Shown here piece by piece: positions 1 through 7,164 of a stretch of 19,330 nucleotides of DNA. This DNA comes from Candidatus Zixiibacteriota bacterium (lineage in GTDB: Bacteria > Zixibacteria > MSB-5A5 > GN15 > FEB-12): contig JADFLZ010000008.1 of the NCBI GenBank assembly GCA_022564135.1, positions 1 to 19,330 on the forward strand, written 5' to 3'. A program made the position numbers and the translations under genes. Below the pieces are notes generated by a model that saw only the letters and a list, made by a program, of their open reading frames with translations, was not told the DNA's origin and searched no databases. Within the stretch, counting starts at the first letter, position 1. Each line of letters starts with the position of its first letter.

Positions 1-110
1 ACTGGCGGAGGCGGCGGATCGGTCGGTTTATCACCTCCGCAGCCAGCTATATAGCTGATAGCCAGAAACGCCAATAAAATGGCTCTATTTGTGAAAATCC
101 GTGCAAACAT
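1..110 (-). CDS. Putative lipoprotein, C-terminally truncated by window edge
   Basis: The first 36 codons of a gene run off the left edge. The start ATG is at 110-108, with an AAGGA ribosome binding site at 118-122 and a 7-nt spacer. The product begins MFARIFTNRAILL, with a short basic N-terminus and a hydrophobic core, followed by a lipobox-like I-A-G-C. The predicted lipidated cysteine is about residue 24. After it come G-G-D-K-P-T-D and a run of five prolines, a linker typical of lipoproteins tethered to a membrane. Export and lipidation are inferred from this signal alone. The functional domain lies outside the window, so no function can be given. The gene follows the beta-barrel gene at 203-877 in the same orientation, and the two may be co-transcribed. 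Confidence 0.6.
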   Translation of the reverse strand, partial: MFARIFTNRAILLAFLAISYIAGCGGDKPTDPPPPP

Positions 111-202
111 CAATTATTCCTTAGATTAGATAATCTGCCAATCTGCCCATAGCAGAAGAAACTCAAATCCAGTTATACTTGAGCAAATATAGTACCGGCT
201 CT

Positions 203-877
203 TTAGGGGCGGAAATAGTATCTAATGCCGAGCCCCAGATTAAGATTCTTTATCCTGCTATTTGAACTGAGCAAGTTATAATTGTTAGCAGAAGCCAATG
301 TCAGAAAATTACTGTTGTCAGCTGACGACCAAATCTTCAGGTCGCCCCCAAACTCCAGGCTAAAGCCTATGTTCAATTCACTTTCACTTTGAAAGCCTTT
401 TGGATTCAATGTTGTAAAGCCTGCGCTTGCACTTGCTCCAATATGCGGTGAAAAAGTTGAATTATTCAGACTTGTTAACAAATATTTGTAACCAACATCA
501 AGGTCAAGTTGATAATAGGAATAATCAATTCCCCCCTCGATAATGATAACACTTCGGTCGACGTTGTAATCCGAATATCTGATCCCGATCTGGAACAATG
601 AATTTCCTCCGTACAAAGCACCATAACTTAGTCCCAAAAAGAAGCTGTTATCCAGCCACTGGTTTGCATCCAGACTTATAGGACTATTGGTGTCGTCTAA
701 GAACGGTCCATTCACAAGTCCGTCATATTCACCATGGGGAGTGTTTATACCGCCAAAAAATTCTACCATGTTCAATTTCCGTGCTGTACGGGTTATAGCG
801 CTGACATTTTCTACTGACAGTAGAGCCAGAGCTCCGGCTACGAGGACGAGTATAAAGAGCTTTGATATTCTGAACAT
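203..877 (-). CDS. Hypothetical outer-membrane beta-barrel protein
   Basis: A 224-residue protein with a clear signal peptide: K6, then a hydrophobic stretch to about residue 21, with likely cleavage after S-V-E-N-V-S-A27. The mature part is made of short amphipathic segments rich in Gly, Tyr, Phe and Asn (for example FFLGLSYGALYGGNS, YYQLDLDVGYKYLLT, LNLGLGIRYYF near the C-terminus). This is the pattern of a small 8-10-stranded outer-membrane barrel. The ATG at 877-875 has GGAG at 884-887 with a 6-nt spacer, a good start. It lies 91 nt downstream of icd and may have its own promoter (918-923 region). I do not recognise a named family; OmpW/OmpX-like or 'outer membrane beta-barrel domain' would be the generic class. 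Role unknown. Confidence 0.75.
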   Translation of the reverse strand: MFRISKLFILVLVAGALALLSVENVSAITRTARKLNMVEFFGGINTPHGEYDGLVNGPFLDDTNSPISLDANQWLDNSFFLGLSYGALYGGNSLFQIGIRYSDYNVDRSVIIIEGGIDYSYYQLDLDVGYKYLLTSLNNSTFSPHIGASASAGFTTLNPKGFQSESELNIGFSLEFGGDLKIWSSADNSNFLTLASANNYNLLSSNSRIKNLNLGLGIRYYFRP

Positions 878-917
878 ATTTTACTCCAAAAATTGGTTTT
901 GCTAATTCTTCTTAAAA

Positions 918-923
918 GTTATA
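918..923 (-). promoter_or_regulatory. Possible -10 element upstream of the beta-barrel gene
   Basis: On the minus strand these bases read TATAAC, 5 of 6 matches to the sigma70 -10 consensus. They would place transcription start about 34 nt before the ATG at 877. The matching -35 region at a 17-nt spacing is poor. No GC-rich hairpin terminator is visible between icd and this gene, so read-through from the icd operon remains possible. Confidence 0.25.
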
Positions 924-968
924 CAAATAACAGTCCTTACAGGCCAGATAAAACGGGCTAAGAATTAT

Positions 969-2213
969 CTACATATTAGCGATTATTTTAGAGGCAAACT
1001 CCGAGGTCCCGACTTTGGTAGCGCCTTTCATCTGTCTTTCGAGGTCGTAAGTAACGGTTTTTTGAGAGATAGTTGTCTGAATGGCCTTTTCGACAAGTCT
1101 GGCAGCTTTTTTCCAGCCAAGATAGTCGAGCATCATGGCGCCTGAGAGAATAACTGAGCCCGGATTTATGACATCCTTGTTGGCATATTTTGGAGCGGTG
1201 CCATGGGTCGCCTCAAACAGCCCGATATAATTTCCTATATTACCACCCGGCGCCAGGCCGAGTCCGCCGACCTGCGCAGCACAGGCATCGGAAAGATAAT
1301 CACCATTGAGATTCGGAGTAGCCAGAATATCGTATTCATCGGGACGGGAAAGCACCTGCTGAAACATTGAGTCAGCGATGCGATCATTGATGACAATTTT
1401 ATTTTTAGGACGCTTGCCATTGTATTTGTCCCAGAGTTCTTTTTCTGAAATAACTTTTCCGGCAAATTCTTTTTTGGCCACAGCATAACCCCAGTCCCGA
1501 AAAGCGCCCTCGGTGTATTTCATAATGTTGCCTTTGTGGACCAGAGTGACAGTCGTGCGGTTTTTTTCTATGGCATACTGTATAGCTTTGCGAACTAAGC
1601 GTTTGGTGCCGAAGACAGAAATCGGTTTGACGCCCAGACCGGAATCTAAGCGAATAGAGGTTTTCATATTTTTATTTAACCAGCCGATTACTTTTTTGGC
1701 GTCGGCGCTGCCCATTTTCCATTCTATGCCGGCGTAGACATCTTCAATGTTCTCACGAAAAATAACGACATCGAGTTTTTCCGGATGTTTTACAGGCGAA
1801 CCGACACCCTCAAAATAACGGACCGGACGAACACAGGCGTAAAGGTCTAAAACCTGACGCAGAGTAACATTTAACGAACGGAAGCCGCCGCCAACCGGTG
1901 TTGTCAGAGGACCTTTAAGAGCGACCACATATTTCTTGATAGCTTTGATAGTTTCATCCGGCAGCCATTCGTTGTATATCTTTTTGGCTTTTTCACCGGC
2001 ATAGATTTCCATCCAGGCTATTTTCTTTTTGCTGTTGAACGCTTTCTTGACAGCAGCATCCAGAACCCGCAGTGCTGCTTTGGAAATATCCGGACCAATG
2101 CCGTCCCCCTCTATAAAGGGAATTATCGGATTATCCGGAACAACCAGTTTCTTGTTCTTGACTTTTATCCGCTGGCCAGAGGCCGGAACTTTGATATGTG
2201 ATTTTTGAGCCAT
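969..2213 (-). CDS. icd: NADP+-dependent isocitrate dehydrogenase
   Basis: Oxidatively decarboxylates isocitrate to 2-oxoglutarate in the TCA cycle. The length, 414 residues, is close to the 416 of the E. coli enzyme, and the motifs line up closely. Residues 105-120 carry the substrate loop with S113, the residue phosphorylated by AceK in enteric bacteria. Also visible are R-E-N-x-E-D-V-Y-A-G-I-E-W (153-165, catalytic Y160), K227, the metal ligands D305 and D309, and H-G-T-A-P-K-Y (337-343). K342/Y343 with Y389 and R393 match the residues that select NADP+ over NAD+. No aceK is seen here, so phosphorylation is not implied. It is the last gene of the sucC-sucD-ndk-mdh-icd run, 8 nt after mdh. 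The ATG at 2213-2211 has only a weak Shine-Dalgarno (AATAAGA), so translation may rely on coupling to mdh. Confidence 0.97.
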   Translation of the reverse strand: MAQKSHIKVPASGQRIKVKNKKLVVPDNPIIPFIEGDGIGPDISKAALRVLDAAVKKAFNSKKKIAWMEIYAGEKAKKIYNEWLPDETIKAIKKYVVALKGPLTTPVGGGFRSLNVTLRQVLDLYACVRPVRYFEGVGSPVKHPEKLDVVIFRENIEDVYAGIEWKMGSADAKKVIGWLNKNMKTSIRLDSGLGVKPISVFGTKRLVRKAIQYAIEKNRTTVTLVHKGNIMKYTEGAFRDWGYAVAKKEFAGKVISEKELWDKYNGKRPKNKIVINDRIADSMFQQVLSRPDEYDILATPNLNGDYLSDACAAQVGGLGLAPGGNIGNYIGLFEATHGTAPKYANKDVINPGSVILSGAMMLDYLGWKKAARLVEKAIQTTISQKTVTYDLERQMKGATKVGTSEFASKIIANM

Positions 2214-2221
2214 TCTTATTA

Positions 2222-3148
2222 TTAATAACCAAGTTCGCTTAAATGTTTCTTATAGGTTGCAGCTGAGCCCTGCAGCGCTTTCAGTTCGTCATCTTCAAGT
2301 TTCAGCTCGATAATTTTTTCAACGCCGCCGGCTCCTAAGACAATCGGAACTCCGATATAAATATCATCAATGCCATACTGTCCGGTCAAGTGCGCCGAGG
2401 CCGGCAGTAATTTCTTTTCATCGTTAAATACTGCTTTACACATATCAACCGAAGCCGCCGCCGGTGCATAATAAGCCGAGCCGGTTTTGAGAAGTTTTAC
2501 TATTTCACCGCCGCCGGCTGCAGTGCGTTCGCAGATAGCTTTGATGCGCTCTTCTGAAATAAGCTCAGAGATCGGAATGCCAGCTACCGTAGTATAGCGC
2601 GGAATAGGCACCATAGTGTCGCCATGGCCGCCAAGGACCATCGCCTGAGTGTCGGTCATGGCGATATTCAGTTCCATGGCGATAAACGCTCTGAATCTGA
2701 TAGAGTCGAGCACGCCGGCCTGACCGAAGACACGATTGGTGGGGAAGCCGGTGATTTTTTGCATATGGTAGGTCATCAGGTCAAGCGGATTGGCGACCAT
2801 CACCACAAAACTGTCCGGTGCATACTTCTTGATATTTTCAGCGACTGATTTGGTGATATCAGCATTGGCAGAAAGCAAATCTTCACGCGACATGCCCGGT
2901 TTACGCGGCATGCCGGCAGTCACAATAATTATATTCGCGCCCTCGATATCTTTGAAATCATTGGTACCATTGACCATAGCATTGTATCCGCGCACCGGTC
3001 CGGCCTGAGTCAGGTCGAGTCCCTTGCCCTGCGGAATACCCTCGGCGATATCGACTAAGACGATGTCAGCTATGTTTGCTTCGGCCAGATACATAGCGCA
3101 GGTTGCGCCGACATTGCCGGCACCTATAACAGCAACTTTCTTATTCAC
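2222..3148 (-). CDS. mdh: NAD+-dependent malate dehydrogenase (LDH-like type)
   Basis: Interconverts malate and oxaloacetate. The 308-residue protein starts with the Rossmann motif G-A-G-N-V-G (9-14). D33 ends beta-2 and favours NAD+ over NADP+. The active-site loop at 79-88 reads G-M-P-R-K-P-G-M-S-R. The arginine at 82 sits where lactate dehydrogenases have Gln, so it selects malate, and R88, N120, D148, R151 and H175 (in G-G-H-G-D) complete the catalytic set. This is the tetrameric LDH-like MDH found in many non-enteric bacteria, not the dimeric E. coli type. The start codon is GTG (3148-3146), supported by AAGGA at 3158-3162 with a 9-nt spacer and by the conserved N-terminus. It sits 38 nt after ndk and 8 nt before icd. 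Confidence 0.97.
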   Translation of the reverse strand: MNKKVAVIGAGNVGATCAMYLAEANIADIVLVDIAEGIPQGKGLDLTQAGPVRGYNAMVNGTNDFKDIEGANIIIVTAGMPRKPGMSREDLLSANADITKSVAENIKKYAPDSFVVMVANPLDLMTYHMQKITGFPTNRVFGQAGVLDSIRFRAFIAMELNIAMTDTQAMVLGGHGDTMVPIPRYTTVAGIPISELISEERIKAICERTAAGGGEIVKLLKTGSAYYAPAAASVDMCKAVFNDEKKLLPASAHLTGQYGIDDIYIGVPIVLGAGGVEKIIELKLEDDELKALQGSAATYKKHLSELGY

Positions 3149-3157
3149 TATTTTTCA

Positions 3158-3162
3158 TCCTT
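3158..3162 (-). promoter_or_regulatory. Ribosome binding site that sets the GTG start of mdh
   Basis: The minus strand reads AAGGA, 9 nt before GTG. An ATG overlaps the end of this motif (3158-3156). It lies too close to be served by it and opens only a five-codon frame (MKNSE, stop at 3143-3141) that crosses the mdh start. The GTG is therefore the better start. Confidence 0.6.
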
Positions 3163-3186
3163 TTTATAATATCTGTAACATCAATT

Positions 3187-3588
3187 TTATTTACTAAAGA
3201 AAAAACCAATCTCTTTTTCGGCGTTGGCGTCTGAGTCTGAGGCATGCACCGAATTTTTTTCTATATCCTTGGCAATTTCGTAGCGAATTGTCCCGCAGTC
3301 TGCTTTGGAGGGGTCGGTCGCTCCGATTAAGGCTCTTAAATCTTTGACAGCGTTATCTTTTTCGAGTGCTATGGGAACGATGCTGCCGGAGCACATAAAT
3401 TTGACCAGTGAATCTAAAAAGTGTTTGCCCTGGTGGACTGCATAAAATTCTCGGGCCTGACTTTTCTTCAGTTTGAGCATTTTCATCTCTACGATTTTGA
3501 AACGGGCCTTTTCAAGCCGGCTTACGATATGCCCGATCAGGTTTCTTTTGGTCGCGTCCGGTTTTACTATTAAGAGAGTTCTGCTCAT
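3187..3588 (-). CDS. ndk: Nucleoside diphosphate kinase
   Basis: Transfers the gamma phosphate between nucleoside triphosphates and diphosphates through a phosphohistidine. The protein has 133 residues, slightly shorter than the usual 137-150. K9 lies in the V-K-P-D-A-T strand. G-A-T-D-P and G-T-I-R (89-102) are present, and N112-S-V-H115-A-S-D-S is the active-site signature. Ala replaces the commoner Gly after the histidine, a variant found in many bacterial Ndk proteins. E126 in E-I-G-F-F-F ends the motif set. The start ATG overlaps the sucD stop as ATGA, with AAGGA at 3597-3601 (8-nt spacer) inside the end of sucD. That predicts translational coupling. Placement beside succinyl-CoA synthetase fits a role in passing the phosphate formed there (GTP or ATP) to the general nucleotide pool; this last point is inference. 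Confidence 0.96.
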   Translation of the reverse strand: MSRTLLIVKPDATKRNLIGHIVSRLEKARFKIVEMKMLKLKKSQAREFYAVHQGKHFLDSLVKFMCSGSIVPIALEKDNAVKDLRALIGATDPSKADCGTIRYEIAKDIEKNSVHASDSDANAEKEIGFFFSK

Positions 3589-4589
3589 TTTTGTTTTCCT
3601 TTGAACGTCATTGAGGCTGCAAATTTTTTCTTAACTGCCTTGGTTTTGATTTTTTTGGCAGCTGTACTGCTTTTCTTTTTCTTTCTTGCTTTCAATCTTG
3701 ATTTGAAAATCGGCTTGCCGCCACTTAAAAGCAGCTTGACCAGAGCAGGAATTTCTGTCGGTGATTCAGCCACCGGCACCCCGGCTTTTTCCAGCGCTAT
3801 GACCTTATCTTCGGCAGTGCCGCTTGAGCCGGATATAATCGCACCGGCGTGCCCCATGCGCACATCAGCCGGAGCGGTGCGACCGGCGATAAAACCAACG
3901 ACCGGTTTAGTTACTTTCTTTTTGATAAAAGCCGCCGCTTCTTCTTCGTCCGAGCCGCCGATTTCACCTATCAGGACAATTGCTTTGGTCGAGCGGTCGT
4001 TTTGGAACTCTCTTAAGCAGTCGATAAAATTTGTGCCTATTATCTGGTCACCGCCGATGCCGATACAGGTCGACTGGCCGATCCCTGCCAGAGTCAGCGC
4101 CCAGATGGCTTCGTAAGTAAGAGTTCCGGAGCGCGAGACGACGCCGACATTTCCCTTTTTTACTATATTTCCGGGCATGATGCCGACTTTGCTTTCTCCG
4201 GGTGAAATCAGACCGGGACAGTTGGGTCCAAGCAGCCTGGCGCCTCTTTTTTTGACATAAGCATAAACTTTCATCATGTCATTAGCCGGGATGCCTTCGG
4301 TGATGCAGATGACTAATTCGATTTTGGCATCGACTGCTTCGTAAATTGCATCCGCAGCAAATCGCGGCGGTACATAGATGACCGATGTATTGGCATTTGT
4401 CTTTTCGACAGCATCTGCGACAGTATTAAAAACCGGGATGCCGGAAACTTTGCTGCCGCCTTTGCCGGGAGTGACACCGCCGACAACTTTAGTTCCGTAG
4501 CTTTTCATCTGAGCGGCATGAAACGAGCCATCGCGTCCGGTTATGCCCTGTACAATAAGTCTGGTTTTTTTATTTATGAAAATTGACAT
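3585..4589 (-). CDS. sucD: Succinyl-CoA synthetase (ADP/GDP-forming), alpha subunit, with lysine-rich tail
   Basis: With SucC it converts succinyl-CoA, phosphate and NDP to succinate, CoA and NTP. The N-terminal CoA-binding Rossmann domain starts at about residue 10 (V-Q-G-I-T-G-R-D-G). G-P-N-C-P-G (121-126) follows, and the catalytic phosphohistidine is H247 in M-G-H-A-G-A-I-I-S-G. The core ends near residue 291, matching the roughly 289 residues of E. coli SucD. A further 43 residues (292-334) follow, with 19 Lys/Arg and no acidic residue; this tail is not part of the usual fold. GAGGA on the minus strand about 9 nt before the ATG supports the start. The gene lies 29 nt after sucC and overlaps ndk by 4 nt. 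Confidence 0.96.
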   Translation of the reverse strand: MSIFINKKTRLIVQGITGRDGSFHAAQMKSYGTKVVGGVTPGKGGSKVSGIPVFNTVADAVEKTNANTSVIYVPPRFAADAIYEAVDAKIELVICITEGIPANDMMKVYAYVKKRGARLLGPNCPGLISPGESKVGIMPGNIVKKGNVGVVSRSGTLTYEAIWALTLAGIGQSTCIGIGGDQIIGTNFIDCLREFQNDRSTKAIVLIGEIGGSDEEEAAAFIKKKVTKPVVGFIAGRTAPADVRMGHAGAIISGSSGTAEDKVIALEKAGVPVAESPTEIPALVKLLLSGGKPIFKSRLKARKKKKSSTAAKKIKTKAVKKKFAASMTFKGKQK

Positions 4590-4618
4590 TAATTCTTTCC
4601 TCTGTCAGCTTTTTGAAA

Positions 4619-5758
4619 TCAGGCTGCAATTCCGGCCAGTTCAATGGCTTTTTTGACAACTTCGTCAAGGGTCTCGCCATACGGCAGCTTAACTTTTTTC
4701 AAAATCTTGTGTGCTTTTTCTTCGTTAGTACCGGTAAGCCTGACTACTACCGGAATAGTCGGTTTTAGTTCTTCAAAGGCGGCAACTATGCCGTTGGCAA
4801 CATCGTCGCAGCGTGTTATGCCGCCAAAGATATTAAAAAGAATAGCTCTTACTTTCGGATCTTCTAAGATAATCTTCATAGCCGTTACCACTTTTTGGGG
4901 ATTTGAGGAACCTCCGATATCAAGAAAGTTGGCCGGTTCCCCGCCGTAGCGTTTGACTAAGTCCATGGTGGCCATGGCCAGTCCGGCTCCGTTTACGATA
5001 CAGCCGATATTCCCGTCCAGTTTGACAAACGACAGGCCGCCATCGCGGGCTTCTATTTCCGCCGGGTCTTCGGCATCAAGGTCGCGCATCTTTTCTATTT
5101 CGCCGTTTCGGAACAGTCCGTTGTCATCAACATTAAATTTGGCATCGAGTGCGATAACTTTACCGGACTGATTGGTAATCAGCGGATTTATTTCGATAAG
5201 TGAAGCGTCATATTTCCAGAACAGGTTGTACATTTTTGTGATTATATCTGATGCTTCACGCACCTGGCCAATATCCCGGTACAATTTGTAGGCCAGTATT
5301 TTGGCCTGAAACGGCTGCAGACCTTCGACCGGGTCAATACTCATCTTGAAAATCTTCTGGGGAGTCTTGGCAGCAACTTCCTCGATATCTATACCGCCGG
5401 CCGATGAAACCATTATGACCGGTGTTTTGGTGTTACGATCTAAGATAATGCTGACATATGCTTCTGACAAAATATCTTCGGCGACTGTTACCAGAACTTT
5501 CTTAACAGTCAGACCTTTTATTTTCATGCCAAGAATCTGCTGAGCCAGAATTTTTGCAGATTCCGGGTTCTCTGCATATTTGATACCGCCGGCTTTACCC
5601 CGTCCGCCGACATGCACTTGAGACTTGATCATTACCGGCTTTTTGTATTCTTCTGCGATGCTTACAACTTCAGCAACATCGCTGGCCACTTTACCTTCAG
5701 GAACCGGGATACCGGCCTGCTTGAACAGTTCTTTGGCCTGATACTCATGAATTTTCAT
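4619..5758 (-). CDS. sucC: Succinyl-CoA synthetase, beta subunit
   Basis: The nucleotide-binding and specificity subunit of succinyl-CoA synthetase. It has 379 residues; about 388 is typical. The N-terminal ATP-grasp domain opens M-K-I-H-E-Y-Q-A-K-E-L-F. K45 and G-G-R-G-K-A-G-G (51-58) bind the nucleotide phosphates, E99 is in the expected place, and N191 and D205 (I-N-P-L / A-L-D-A-K-F) are the Mg2+ ligands. The C-terminal CoA-ligase domain carries N-G-A-G-L-A-M (256-262) and F-N-I-F-G-G-I (308-314). ADP or GDP preference cannot be settled by eye. The ATG at 5758 lies 14 nt inside the end of the upstream cca gene. AAGGA at 5767-5771 (8-nt spacer) supports it and is also within cca. Confidence 0.97.
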   Translation of the reverse strand: MKIHEYQAKELFKQAGIPVPEGKVASDVAEVVSIAEEYKKPVMIKSQVHVGGRGKAGGIKYAENPESAKILAQQILGMKIKGLTVKKVLVTVAEDILSEAYVSIILDRNTKTPVIMVSSAGGIDIEEVAAKTPQKIFKMSIDPVEGLQPFQAKILAYKLYRDIGQVREASDIITKMYNLFWKYDASLIEINPLITNQSGKVIALDAKFNVDDNGLFRNGEIEKMRDLDAEDPAEIEARDGGLSFVKLDGNIGCIVNGAGLAMATMDLVKRYGGEPANFLDIGGSSNPQKVVTAMKIILEDPKVRAILFNIFGGITRCDDVANGIVAAFEELKPTIPVVVRLTGTNEEKAHKILKKVKLPYGETLDEVVKKAIELAGIAA

Positions 5759-7157
5759 TATTCGTATCCTTAAGTCTTTTTCTGTTTAGTTCCAGGAGTT
5801 TATTCAGGTTCTCTTGATAATAATCTTTTGCCATACTTTCAAGCTCGCTGGTGATATTTTTTTCAGGAAAGTCCAGAACCTGCTCCAAAAGATGATTTAA
5901 AATCTCACCAATGGCCGGTCCGCTCTCAAGTTTCAGCAATTTCATTAATTGCGAACCCTTAAGTGGCAAATCTTTCAGTCCAAAAGGAGATTTTTTGTCT
6001 ATTTCCTGACGAATTCTGGCTTCAAGCTCGTCGACATCATCAGTAATGCCGCCCATGCCCTGGGCAATCACATCCGCCCGGCGCAAATCAAGCAGGTCAA
6101 AAATAAGTTCCAGGCCGACCTTTCGTATCAAGCGTCTTACGCCTTTGTCCAAGACATCGGTTGTGAACATATGCCGCTCGACCAGAGTGACAACTTCGCC
6201 GGTCAAATCGATGGGATAGCGGTAGTCGCGCAGCCATCTTTTGGCCGCTTTGGCGCCGCCAATTTCATGCCCGTAAAAGGTACAGCCGTCATCTTTAAGC
6301 TCTTTATGCTGCGGCTTTCTGATATCATGAAAAAGTGCCGCCAGACGAAGCCTCAAACTTTGCCGGCATTCGTCTATGGTACGAATAGTATGCTCAAAAA
6401 CATCCCAGCGATGATAGCCGCCGGGCTGGTCAACGTCGACGCACTCCTGGAGCTGCGGCAAAACATACTTTAAGAGCCCGCTCGTCTGCATCAGTCTGAA
6501 TCCTTCGGATGGTTTTTTGGCATGAATCAAAAGTTTATTGAGTTCCTCGGCAATCCGCTCGGCTGAGATGGACGATATCAAAGCGTGATGTTCTTTTAAT
6601 GATTTAAGAGTTTTGTCTTCAATCTTGAGATTAAATCGCGCGCTCAACTGAACCGCCCGCAGCATTCTTAACGGGTCTTCTTCGAAAGAATTCTCTGAAA
6701 CCATTTTCAGAGTTCTGTTTTCCAAGTCTTTGACGCCGCCTAAGGGATCGACCAGTTCGCCTGAGTCAATAACTCTGGCAATGGCGTTTATGGTAAAATC
6801 ACGGCGCTTGAGGTCTTCTTCGACCGGCAGCGAGGGATCAAATGAAACAGCAAAATCTTTATGTCCGACCCCGGTCGAATGCTCTTTACGCGGCAGAGTT
6901 ATGTCAAAAGTGTGCTGCTGATCATCAATGGTCTGGGTAAATTTTATTACTCCGAAACTCCGGCCGACCAGATCGACCCTCCCGAATTTTCTTAAAATTT
7001 TGGTGAGGTCATCGTAGGGGATGCCGGTAACTAAATAGTCACAGTCTTTGGTCGGTTTTGCGTGAAGCAAGAGGCGGTCGCGCACAACACCGCCGACTTC
7101 GTACATCCGGCCGTTTTTTTGAACGGCTTTTATTAAGTCATGGCTGATTTCTGACAT
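5745..7157 (-). CDS. cca: HD-domain CCA tRNA nucleotidyltransferase / poly(A) polymerase family protein
   Basis: A class II nucleotidyltransferase, most likely adding or repairing the tRNA 3'-CCA end. In the 470-residue form chosen here, G-G-V-V-R-D (22-27) and the catalytic D38-C-D40 form the palm. R-R-D-F-T-I-N-A (118-125) and D-P-L-R-M-L-R-A (161-168) are the family neck motifs. An HD phosphohydrolase domain follows (H256, H277-D278, H297), and the C-terminal motif K-G-x-x-L (400-404) with G-E-I-L is typical of bacterial CCA enzymes. A poly(A) polymerase or A-adding enzyme cannot be excluded by eye. The ATG at 7157 is preferred because it starts 7 nt after the carbamate kinase stop. An upstream in-frame ATG at 7208 would add 17 residues and overlap that gene by 44 nt. 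No strong Shine-Dalgarno serves either start. The 3' end overlaps sucC by 14 nt. Confidence 0.9.
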   Translation of the reverse strand: MSEISHDLIKAVQKNGRMYEVGGVVRDRLLLHAKPTKDCDYLVTGIPYDDLTKILRKFGRVDLVGRSFGVIKFTQTIDDQQHTFDITLPRKEHSTGVGHKDFAVSFDPSLPVEEDLKRRDFTINAIARVIDSGELVDPLGGVKDLENRTLKMVSENSFEEDPLRMLRAVQLSARFNLKIEDKTLKSLKEHHALISSISAERIAEELNKLLIHAKKPSEGFRLMQTSGLLKYVLPQLQECVDVDQPGGYHRWDVFEHTIRTIDECRQSLRLRLAALFHDIRKPQHKELKDDGCTFYGHEIGGAKAAKRWLRDYRYPIDLTGEVVTLVERHMFTTDVLDKGVRRLIRKVGLELIFDLLDLRRADVIAQGMGGITDDVDELEARIRQEIDKKSPFGLKDLPLKGSQLMKLLKLESGPAIGEILNHLLEQVLDFPEKNITSELESMAKDYYQENLNKLLELNRKRLKDTNNENS

Positions 7158-7164
7158 TTTGTTT

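Noticed and set aside
903..967. Inverted repeat TAATTCTT/AAGAATTA between icd and the barrel gene as a terminator
   Set aside because: The loop is 49 nt, the stem is AT-rich and there is no T-run, so it is not a credible intrinsic terminator.
1870..2000. AceK-type phosphorylation control of Icd at S113
   Set aside because: The serine is conserved for substrate binding in most homologues, and no aceK or glyoxylate-shunt gene is in the window.
3601..4116. 171-codon plus-strand frame with membrane-like hydrophobic runs
   Set aside because: It is antisense to sucD. The Phe/Leu-rich stretch is the complement of the lysine-rich tail codons, and sucD is unmistakable.
5949..6473. 174-codon plus-strand frame
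   Set aside because: Antisense to the well-supported cca gene, with no ribosome binding site or recognisable domain.
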